Of a DNA stretch of 9,982 nt, positions 1 through 6,001 are shown piece after piece; position 1 is the stretch's first letter; the number at the start of each line of letters is the position of its first letter. This stretch comes from JBJXGE01 sp046154185. GTDB lineage: Bacteria; Planctomycetota; UBA8108; UBA1146; JAJFFE01. The DNA lies in assembly GCA_046154185.1 (NCBI GenBank), contig JBJXGE010000007.1:1-9982 (forward strand), given 5' to 3'. Under the pieces are notes generated by a model. It did no database searches and was not told where the DNA came from. It saw nothing but the letters and a program-made list of their open reading frames with translations. Made by a program: the position numbers and the translations under genes.

Positions 1-571
1 TACCAACGCTGTTATTCGCGATAACGTTGTCTTGGATGATAGCTGGAGCGCCGCGGACCATAATGCCGCCGCCGGAACGGGAGCCATAGTTGCCCTCGAT
101 TCGATTTCCGATAATTCGTGCGCTATAAGTCTCTCCGGGTTTCGCGTTAAACGTGTAGATGCCACCGCCGAAACCGTAAATGAACGTCGAACAGTTCTTG
201 ATGATGTTATTGCGGATAGTAGGCGAGGAGTCTTCGCAGTACACTCCGCCACCCAAAGCGCCATCAATCGTAAAACCTTCGACGATGGAATCAGGTCTCT
301 CGTTGTCTATGCAAATGACACTCGAGTTCATGATGATAGTCGCCTCCGGGCCAGCCTCGCTCCGGACATGGATCGCCTTGCCAAGAAACCAAAACCCGCC
401 GCCTGGATACGCGCCCGGTGCAACCAGTACCGTGTCGCCATCCGCCGCCGCCTCAACAGCCGCGTAGATCGTCGAGTAGGTGCCAGGAACCAGCAGAATC
501 GCACCCGACTGCGCCGCTGCGAGCGATTGCGCGCAGACTAGAGTTCCCAAGATGAGAATTAGACGTCGCAT
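1..571 (-). CDS. Secreted right-handed parallel beta-helix protein (N-terminal 190 residues, runs off left edge)
   Basis: An open frame starts at ATG 571 and continues past the window edge with no stop. A GAAGG Shine-Dalgarno lies 9 bases before the ATG. Residues 1-20 form a Sec signal peptide: MRR, a hydrophobic core (LILILGTLV), then AAA before QSG. The Cys in the core is not in a lipobox, so a lipoprotein is unlikely. Residues 28-80 hold the pattern common at the start of such proteins (VPGTYSTIYAAVEAAADGD, then TVLVAPGAY and KAIHVRSEAGPEATII). From about residue 95 there are beta-helix rungs: PTIRNNIIKNC, ARIIGNRIEGN and AIIQDNVIANN, each near a GGGIY/GGGIM turn. This fold occurs in polysaccharide lyases and in adhesin-like proteins. 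No catalytic residues can be assigned from this part, so the substrate is unknown. The gene follows the SBBP gene after 25 bases and is probably co-transcribed with it. Confidence 0.88.
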   Translation of the reverse strand, partial: MRRLILILGTLVCAQSLAAAQSGAILLVPGTYSTIYAAVEAAADGDTVLVAPGAYPGGGFWFLGKAIHVRSEAGPEATIIMNSSVICIDNERPDSIVEGFTIDGALGGGVYCEDSSPTIRNNIIKNCSTFIYGFGGGIYTFNAKPGETYSARIIGNRIEGNYGSRSGGGIMVRGAPAIIQDNVIANNSVG

Positions 572-596
572 TTTCTTTTGCCTTCGTCTCTCGAGG

Positions 597-3458
597 TTAT
601 GGACACTGACCGTCGTCACCGCAGAAACCCAAGACATCGAGCGTCGTATCCACGCCGCAATCGGGGTATGGAGCCGCAGGTTTGGGTGGGATCGAAGTTT
701 CAACAAACGCGTAGAGCTGATAGTAGTCTGCGCCGTCGACGACTCCGTCATCGTTGACGTCAGCGGCGTCGGGACAACTCAGACTCTCGACGCCGCCAAG
801 GAAACTCCTTAGCAATTCCGCGTCGCTTGAATCAATCGTTCCGCTGAGATCCACGTCGCCGCGAATGAACTTGCTGCCAACGTTGATTCGGAGCAGGAAA
901 GCCCCATACGGCTTTGGCGCTGGATCTACCTCGGGCGGCGGCGGAGAATCCGGATTCACGCTGACATTCTCCGTCTGAAACGCGCTGCCGGCCGTGCCGC
1001 CTACTGGGGGCACGATTGGAAACAGCCCAAAGCTGCTGGCCGGGTCACGCTTCGAAGTCGTAACGCCACCGACATAAAGATCACCGTTCGGAGCGGCCAA
1101 CAGCCCGAAATTGAGATCGTTCCCCTTGCCGCCGAGATAGCTGCAGTACTTGAGTTCGAGCTGATCGCTCGCGCTAATCTCGAACTTTGCAATGTAGCAA
1201 TCCATCGTGATGTGACTCACGCTGGCAATTTCGGGCTGGATCGCGGGCGGATTTCCGAGATAAGCCGTTGGAAGCGAGTCGGTCCACGTGTGCCCGGAGA
1301 TCCAAAATCCACTCTTCGGATCGAATGCGATCCCATAGACCCAGTCCTTGTCCGCCTGAATCTCATCGAGGACAGTCGATGGACCAGAAAAATGCGTCAC
1401 AAAACGCCGATCGCCTGTGCCCGTCAAGATCGAGAAGAAGCCAGTGTAGCGCGCAATTCCAGTTGCAAGCGGCACGAACCCGCCCATTGCAGGGTTCAGT
1501 TCTTGAAAGCGGGGAAAATTCCGCTGCCGTGGTGGACAACCTACCGGAGGAGTCTCGTCTTCCGGAAAGTACCTTGCCGGCGAGGTTCCGACGACATAGA
1601 TGTCCTGATTCGGCGCTATCGCGACATCGAAGCAGTACTCGCTGTTGATGCCAACACCCGTTTGTGGATCACCGCCGCCGATGAAGGTAGAGAAAACTAG
1701 CTGCGACTCGGCGGTACCCGGGTGCGGGTTCAGTTTCGCAATGAACCCCTCCGGGTAGGGCGCCCCGTATAGGGGATCTCCGTTGTAAGTGGAGTCCCAC
1801 GGTCTATTCATTGGGTCGCCGATCGGATAGCCAGCCTTCCGCAGCGGAAAAGCGGTTGCCGCGACGTAGGGAAGTACGCTCGTACATCCCGGAAGCGCAG
1901 CGCACGGCGCACTCGAACTGACGCACTCACTCGGACCGCCAGCGCCGGCCCCCCCGACTATAACGACGTTTCCGTTCTCCGCGAGCGCGATCCCATACGA
2001 CGAATCGACGCCCGCCCCGCCGAGCAACGTCGAGTAACACAAATACTTGAGATTCCCCGAAAGCACGGAGAGCGACGCGTCTGAGCCTCCTAGTGAAGCC
2101 TCCTGTAAGGCACCACCAGTGGTTGGAAAGGCTTCACTGACGAAGCCAGCGACGTACACGTATTCACCCGAAGCGTCGCATCCTGTTGGAGTCCAAAGGC
2201 CGGTGTTGACTTGAGCAACCTTGATCGCCACGGACTTATCCTGGCCCGGACCACCCAGATAAGTGGACCGGATGAGATTGCCGGATGGATTGAAGTTGCT
2301 GATGAACCCGTCAAACGTCGTTGTTGTGCTACCTGATCCGAGCACCGCGTCGAAGGAGTCACCGACCGACACACCCGGAAAGCTGCTGCTATTCGTCGTG
2401 CCGCACGCATAGATCGAACCGCTGGGACTCACGGCAATGTCGTGCGACTCTTCGTCCATCTCGCCGCCGAAGAGAGTGCACCAAACTCGGTCCGCAGTGC
2501 CGTTGGCGTTCGGTCGAAATCTGACTATGTACGTGTCAAATGTCGGTGTTTGCAGAAACGGCGCAGCGTAGTAAATCGGGTAGCCGAACGCTTGCGTCTT
2601 AGGAAACTCTTCGGGCCAAGTAGACGCGAAGAACAATACATCTCCACCGGTCGTTGCGGCTAGGCGCCCGTCGAAACCGGAGCCTGAAGCCTTATTCTGA
2701 TCGACGCCACCGAAAAACGTCCCGTAGATCAGCTCCGGGTCGATGACGGAGGGGAGCGTGTCATCGAAACTCCCGATGAGCTCGAAACCGATCGTCATGT
2801 CACTGCGTTCGGCATATCTCGCCGGAATCGCGACGCGCGCACCGTCGGCGAGCTGCTGATAGACAATCGGCTTTCGGTAGACGCAATGGCCGTCTCGATG
2901 CCGTACGACGAGGTCGCCGGAATCATCGACAGAGAGACTTTCGCGCCCGTGAAATCGCACACGAATATCCTCCGCATTTCCCGACGTGCCGATGACAAAG
3001 TCGAACTGAAAGCAGTTGTCGCCACTGAATCGATACAGGAGGTCAATGCCTGGGTAAACGTCGCGGTAGCTGACCTCTGCAAAGCTCAGCGCGTTTTCCC
3101 TCCACCGACTGCGGTCATTTCCGAGATAGAAATTCGTGACGCCGTCAAGCTGTCCGACGGCCATGGGCCGAGTGGCCGGGGCTGCTCCGACAATCTCGAC
3201 GCCGATCAACGCCTGGTGGAGAGCGGAGGTGGATCGGTCATTACCGACAAAGAACTGCGTTGAAAAGCCGTTCGGCCGCAGCCAGATCCTAGAATCGCCG
3301 GGTTGCCCAACAAAGTGAATGTCTTCGGGCCACTGACCAAGATTCTCAACGAAGCCGACGATTGGACCGACCTGGAGTCCTGCGACTCGTCCGTCTCCGA
3401 TTTCACTTGCTCTGGGTTGTTCCCCTGCATGAACCTTGAAAGTCATAGCGGAAATCAA
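597..3458 (-). CDS. SBBP/beta-propeller-like secreted protein with C-terminal dockerin-like domain; native start probably frame-disrupted
   Basis: The 953-codon frame is open from TTG 3458; ATG 3446 is another possible start. Neither has a Shine-Dalgarno. The natural start is probably ATG 3510, now out of frame (see the repeat entry). Residues 33-235 resemble the domain that precedes SBBP repeats (FVENLGQWPEDIHFVGQ, YPGIDLLYRFSG). SBBP-type units follow, with YGTFFGG (245), WCTLFGG (326), RSTYLGG (397), YSTLLGG (475), FSTFIGG (589) and YCSYLGG (771), most followed by a Gly-rich blade such as NGDLYVGGVTTS. Residues 867-918 are a dockerin type I-like pair of Ca-binding loops (DVDLSGTIDSSD and DVNDDGVVDGAD). 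A planctomycete-style tail (YPDCGVDTTLD) ends the protein. The likely role is an extracellular or surface beta-propeller, and no enzymatic motif was seen. No cohesin partner lies in the window. The frame is intact and free of stops after the disrupted start. Confidence 0.88.
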   Translation of the reverse strand: MISAMTFKVHAGEQPRASEIGDGRVAGLQVGPIVGFVENLGQWPEDIHFVGQPGDSRIWLRPNGFSTQFFVGNDRSTSALHQALIGVEIVGAAPATRPMAVGQLDGVTNFYLGNDRSRWRENALSFAEVSYRDVYPGIDLLYRFSGDNCFQFDFVIGTSGNAEDIRVRFHGRESLSVDDSGDLVVRHRDGHCVYRKPIVYQQLADGARVAIPARYAERSDMTIGFELIGSFDDTLPSVIDPELIYGTFFGGVDQNKASGSGFDGRLAATTGGDVLFFASTWPEEFPKTQAFGYPIYYAAPFLQTPTFDTYIVRFRPNANGTADRVWCTLFGGEMDEESHDIAVSPSGSIYACGTTNSSSFPGVSVGDSFDAVLGSGSTTTTFDGFISNFNPSGNLIRSTYLGGPGQDKSVAIKVAQVNTGLWTPTGCDASGEYVYVAGFVSEAFPTTGGALQEASLGGSDASLSVLSGNLKYLCYSTLLGGAGVDSSYGIALAENGNVVIVGGAGAGGPSECVSSSAPCAALPGCTSVLPYVAATAFPLRKAGYPIGDPMNRPWDSTYNGDPLYGAPYPEGFIAKLNPHPGTAESQLVFSTFIGGGDPQTGVGINSEYCFDVAIAPNQDIYVVGTSPARYFPEDETPPVGCPPRQRNFPRFQELNPAMGGFVPLATGIARYTGFFSILTGTGDRRFVTHFSGPSTVLDEIQADKDWVYGIAFDPKSGFWISGHTWTDSLPTAYLGNPPAIQPEIASVSHITMDCYIAKFEISASDQLELKYCSYLGGKGNDLNFGLLAAPNGDLYVGGVTTSKRDPASSFGLFPIVPPVGGTAGSAFQTENVSVNPDSPPPPEVDPAPKPYGAFLLRINVGSKFIRGDVDLSGTIDSSDAELLRSFLGGVESLSCPDAADVNDDGVVDGADYYQLYAFVETSIPPKPAAPYPDCGVDTTLDVLGFCGDDGQCP

Positions 3459-3510
3459 GCAAATTAGTGCAGACGTGCAGACGTGCAGACGTGGCCAGTA
3501 TTCGAGCCAT
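3403..3510 (-). pseudogene. Short frame read from the apparent native start of the SBBP gene in the present repeat state
   Basis: ATG 3510 has the best ribosome site in the region, AAGGAG at 3518-3523, 7 bases upstream. Read as the sequence stands, it encodes only 35 residues (MARILATSARLHVC and onward) and stops at TGA 3403-3405, overlapping the SBBP frame in another frame. It looks like the broken signal-sequence start of the SBBP gene and not an independent gene. The first nine residues match the n-region and early core of a Sec signal peptide. The remainder is out-of-frame translation without family features. An independent leader peptide is the alternative reading. Confidence 0.6.
3467..3492. 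repeat. Tandem 8-base repeat, 3 full copies plus 2 bases, inside the SBBP signal-sequence region
   Basis: The plus strand reads GCAGACGT three times (3469-3476, 3477-3484, 3485-3492), preceded by a partial GT. On the coding (minus) strand the unit is ACGTCTGC. The tract lies 18 bases downstream of the A of ATG 3510 and upstream of the SBBP reading frame. Because 8 is not a multiple of 3, each gain or loss of a unit shifts the frame. The distance from ATG 3510 to in-frame ATG 3446 is 64 bases, so the present state is out of frame. One copy (48 bases) or four copies (72 bases) would be in frame; two copies would not. Confidence 0.95.
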
Positions 3511-3523
3511 CAATTATCTCCTT
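3511..3523 (-). promoter_or_regulatory. Strong ribosome binding site for ATG 3510
   Basis: AAGGAG on the minus strand (3523 down to 3518), followed by a 7-base AT-rich spacer, precedes ATG 3510. It is the only near-perfect Shine-Dalgarno between the upstream gene and the SBBP frame. That is the main reason for regarding 3510, and not TTG 3458, as the evolved start. In the SBBP frame a TGA overlaps this ATG, so no in-frame start lies further upstream. Confidence 0.8.
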
Positions 3524-3563
3524 CTATTTCCCGAGCCGTCTCGCCCTTTGAATTGCAGGAGGA

Positions 3564-3592
3564 AGTATCTTGCATCAAATCTCGCGCGTCAA
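3564..3592 (-). promoter_or_regulatory. Sigma70-like promoter for the SBBP / beta-helix operon
   Basis: On the minus strand TTGACG (3592-3587, 5/6 to the -35 consensus) is followed by exactly 17 bases and then GATACT (3569-3564, 4/6 to the -10 consensus). Transcription would begin near 3557, giving a leader of roughly 47 bases to ATG 3510. It sits between the stop of the HEAT/VWA gene (3632) and the SBBP start, so the secreted pair can be expressed independently of the upstream gene. The call rests on consensus matching only. Confidence 0.5.
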
Positions 3593-3631
3593 CGAGCTGC
3601 TGCAAGCTCTTGCCCGCACAGCGCGCCGCGC

Positions 3632-5218
3632 CTACTCCTTCGCCAGCTCGACCTCGCGCAATTCGCCGCCGGTGAGCTCCGCAAGTTTCTGTAAGAACGC
3701 GCGATTGCGCCCGCCGGTTTTTCCCATCAGCAAAACGTGCACGCGCACTTTCGCCACCCGCGCGAGACGCTCGAAGTGGTCGAGGAAGCGGTCGTAGTCG
3801 AGGTACTTGCCCTCGGTCGGAGCGCCTTCGGTGAGGAGATACACCGTATCGACCGTCGGCTGCTGGATGACTTGCGCGAGCGTGTCATACACATTGCCGC
3901 GGTTATGGCCCTGCGGCTTCGGAATCTCCTGTTGCGCGTTGAAGTCCTTGAGCCGCCGACGTTCGCTCTTCAGCGGTTGCGGCTCCTTCGCAAAACTGTA
4001 GTAGTACGAGCCGAAGTAGACGAGATTGACCCACGCGTCGTCGCTCAGTTTGTCGAGCACGCGATCGAGTTCCTGTTTCGAGACATCGAGTCGCGTCGGT
4101 CCGGATCCTTTCCATTCCCCGTCGAGTTGCCGGCCCATGCCGCCCGAAATATCTTGCACGAACACGACCCGCTGCGAGTCGATCGGCGTGCCGTGATAGC
4201 GCACGACCGCCGTGCGACCCGCGGGCGCGCGCGCTTTGTCCGCCGCCCCCTTGCCGGCGGCAGTCGGCTGCCAATTCTCACGCTGTGCTTGCCACCAGAG
4301 CGACCACGCGTCGATGAAGTCGCCGTGCTCATACTGACCCGTGAGATCTTCGAGCGTCGCGATCGAGTCGCGCAGTTCGCGCCCGCGCAAATTCGCGAGC
4401 GCCGCGATCAGGGCGTCGACGCCGTCGCGCAATTTGTCGCGCTGCGCCGCGCGCTCTTCGACTCGACGCAGACGCTCGCACGCACTGAACCACACGCGCG
4501 CGGCCCAGCCGTCGTCGCGCCCTTGCTTGAAGGGTGCGCGCAGAATCTTCACGGCAGCATCGAGCCCGGCGACTGCATCGATCGCGCCCAGCGAATCGAG
4601 TGCCGCGATGCGCGCCGCTGGAATCTTGTCCTCTAACGCCGACTCCAACGCCGAGCGCGCACGCGCGGGACTCAATCGCGCGAAGGCGCGCAGCGCCTCC
4701 GACCGCAGGCGCGGCGACTTGCGCTGCGCGCCGAAGTACTTCTCGACGACTTTGCTGCCCTCTTCGCCGCCGATCTCGCTGAGCGCCCACAACAAGATTG
4801 CGTGCGCGTCTTCGCTGCCGTCGCGCCCGAGTGCAGCGGCCAGCGCCGGTATCGCCCGCGCAAGTTTGCGCCGACCAAGAATCTCCGCGACGCCCTCCGC
4901 GACGAGCGCGCGTTTATCGCCAAGCCCGCCGACGAGCGACTCGAGATCGGGCTCCTGCCAATCTTTGATGATCGCGGCCACGACCGCGTCGCGAACGACC
5001 GCTGACGCATCACAGAGTGTGTTCAAAGCGTCCTTGACCCCGGCCGCGCCCGTGCGCAAGTCTTTGACGGCCACCGTCGCCGCGTCTCGTTGCTTCTCGA
5101 TCGAGCGCTGGACGTCGACGTAGACGGGCGGCTCCGCGCGCAACACACCCGGCGTGAGCGCCAGCGCCAGGCAGGCCAAACTCGTCGCCCACCTCACAGT
5201 CTTGCCGAGTCTCGACAT
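3632..5218 (-). CDS. Exported HEAT-repeat plus von Willebrand factor A protein
   Basis: ATG 5218 was chosen over an upstream in-frame ATG (5302). It has a GGAAGGGAAG Shine-Dalgarno and opens directly into a signal peptide: MSRLGK, core TSLACLALAL, LRA before EPP. The protein has 528 residues. About residues 55-285 are helical, Ala/Leu-rich HEAT-like repeats (VRDAVVAAIIKD, VAEGVAEILGRRK, LRSEALRAFARL, AARIAALDSLGAID). A linker motif (LTGQ, then AWSLWWQAQRENW, residues 292-316), common after HEAT repeats in planctomycetes, follows. Residues about 350-520 are a VWA domain: VVFVQDISGGMG, WVNLVYFGS, YDTLAQV, VYLLTEGAPTEGKY and a final LAELTGGEL. Such proteins act as protein-interaction scaffolds outside the cytoplasm; partners are unknown. 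The metal-site motif is degenerate: D356-I-S-G-G instead of DxSxS, and TEG where SDG is usual. The gene is divergent from the sigma gene. Confidence 0.85.
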   Translation of the reverse strand: MSRLGKTVRWATSLACLALALTPGVLRAEPPVYVDVQRSIEKQRDAATVAVKDLRTGAAGVKDALNTLCDASAVVRDAVVAAIIKDWQEPDLESLVGGLGDKRALVAEGVAEILGRRKLARAIPALAAALGRDGSEDAHAILLWALSEIGGEEGSKVVEKYFGAQRKSPRLRSEALRAFARLSPARARSALESALEDKIPAARIAALDSLGAIDAVAGLDAAVKILRAPFKQGRDDGWAARVWFSACERLRRVEERAAQRDKLRDGVDALIAALANLRGRELRDSIATLEDLTGQYEHGDFIDAWSLWWQAQRENWQPTAAGKGAADKARAPAGRTAVVRYHGTPIDSQRVVFVQDISGGMGRQLDGEWKGSGPTRLDVSKQELDRVLDKLSDDAWVNLVYFGSYYYSFAKEPQPLKSERRRLKDFNAQQEIPKPQGHNRGNVYDTLAQVIQQPTVDTVYLLTEGAPTEGKYLDYDRFLDHFERLARVAKVRVHVLLMGKTGGRNRAFLQKLAELTGGELREVELAKE

Positions 5219-5372
5219 GCGACTTCCCTTCCTTCCAAGCAGGGGCGGATTGTATATGGAAATTCCGTTGCTGCATGCAGCTCGTCTGGTCTTTCTCTTC
5301 ACGCGCCGGAATCCTGCCGCTCGCTATTCGCAAGCGATATCATGGCCGCGAATCCAACGCTTTGGAGAAGAG
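5219..5372. promoter_or_regulatory. Divergent intergenic control region with a 12-base palindrome
   Basis: This 154-base stretch must hold the start signals of both the HEAT/VWA gene (leftward) and the sigma gene (rightward). A perfect palindrome GCTGCATGCAGC lies at 5270-5281. For the leftward gene a -10-like TACAAT (minus strand, 5254-5249) is visible; a -35 at normal spacing would overlap the palindrome but matches poorly. For the rightward gene a -10-like TATCAT lies at 5338-5343 with no good -35. A short inverted repeat TCGCT/AGCGA (5321-5325, 5333-5337) sits just before it. The palindrome is a candidate operator; the promoter assignments are weak. Confidence 0.35.
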
Positions 5373-5975
5373 ATGTCGGACGATCGAGCAAGCACCATTA
5401 CCAAGATTCTCGAACAGCGCGGCGGCGCTGACGGCGACCTGCTGATCAACGAGCTACTGCCGCATGTTTACGAAGAACTGCGCGAGCTCGCGCGGCGCAA
5501 AATGATCGCCGAGCCGGCCGGGCACACGCTAGCGCCGACCGCGCTCGTGCACGAAGCGTATTTGCGTCTGCTGTCGAACGCCGACTCCAAGTGGGAAAAC
5601 CGCCGCCATTTCTTCGGCGCCGCCGCCGAGGCGATGCGGCGCATTCTGGTGGAGCGCGCGCGTCGTGTTCATAGCGTCAAACGCGGCGGCAGTTTCAAAC
5701 GCGTCGACCTCGATCAAGTCGACCTCGCCGACGATGCGCAAGTGCGTTCGTGTCTCGATCTCGACGCCGCGCTCGATGCGCTGGAACGACAGTATCCGAA
5801 GAAGGCCGAGATTGTGAAACTGCGCTACTACGCGGGCCTCAGCGTGGCGGAGACCGCATCGACCATCGGCCTCTCCGAAGTGACCGTGATGAAGCATTGG
5901 CGCTTCGCGCGCGCGTGGCTGTTGCGACAACTCGATGATAAGACACCCCGGACCGAGCCGTTGCCGGAGGAATAG
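5373..5975 (+). CDS. ECF RNA polymerase sigma factor, Sigma70_ECF/TIGR02999 type
   Basis: ATG 5373 follows GGAG by five bases and gives a 200-residue protein, the usual length for this family; the longer open frame upstream has no family features. Region 2 spans about residues 22-98: LLPHVYEELRELARRKM, APTALVHEAYLRLL, WENRRHFFGAAAEAMRRILVERARR. Region 4 spans about 130-190, with the helix-turn-helix at 155-182 (GLSVAETASTIGLSEVTVMK, HWRFARAWL). It would direct RNA polymerase to a specific promoter set, which cannot be read from here. No anti-sigma factor gene is adjacent; instead the convergent neighbour is a transmembrane Ser/Thr kinase, a pairing common in planctomycetes. Region 2.2 lacks the acidic DAED-like stretch of classical ECF factors and has APTA with Thr56 there, a possible phosphorylation-controlled design (inference). 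Confidence 0.93.
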   Translation: MSDDRASTITKILEQRGGADGDLLINELLPHVYEELRELARRKMIAEPAGHTLAPTALVHEAYLRLLSNADSKWENRRHFFGAAAEAMRRILVERARRVHSVKRGGSFKRVDLDQVDLADDAQVRSCLDLDAALDALERQYPKKAEIVKLRYYAGLSVAETASTIGLSEVTVMKHWRFARAWLLRQLDDKTPRTEPLPEE

Positions 5976-6001
5976 CGGTTGCGCGATCTCATTCCGCCGG
6001 C
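5963..6001. terminator. Stem-loop spanning both stop codons of the convergent sigma and kinase genes
   Basis: GCCGGAGGAAT (5963-5973) pairs with ATTCCGCCGGC (5991-6001): ten of eleven positions match, with one mismatch (5968/5996) and a 17-base loop. The stops (5973-5975 and 5989-5991) lie at its inner edges. A shared hairpin is a reasonable way to end transcription from both sides in a 13-base gap. No U-run follows on either strand, so it is not a classical intrinsic terminator. Part of the symmetry could be chance in GC-rich coding sequence. Confidence 0.4.

Noticed and set aside
3469..3492. Tandem 8-base repeat as part of a CRISPR or iteron array
   Set aside because: Three adjacent 8-base units without spacers and inside a gene start; no origin features or Cas genes nearby.
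3594..3609. GAGCT/AGCTC hairpin after the HEAT/VWA stop as a terminator
   Set aside because: Five-base stem, six-base loop and no U-run; too weak to call.
3737..4636. 299-codon plus-strand frame opposite the HEAT/VWA gene
   Set aside because: Arg-rich antisense product without recognisable motifs; the minus-strand gene has a signal peptide and recognisable domains over the same bases.
5219..5302. Upstream in-frame ATG (5302) for the HEAT/VWA gene
   Set aside because: It would add 28 residues before a perfectly placed signal peptide; ATG 5218 has a good Shine-Dalgarno.
5154..5372. 73-codon N-terminal extension of the sigma frame
   Set aside because: The extension overlaps the start of the divergent gene and shows no family similarity; ATG 5373 with GGAG gives the normal length.
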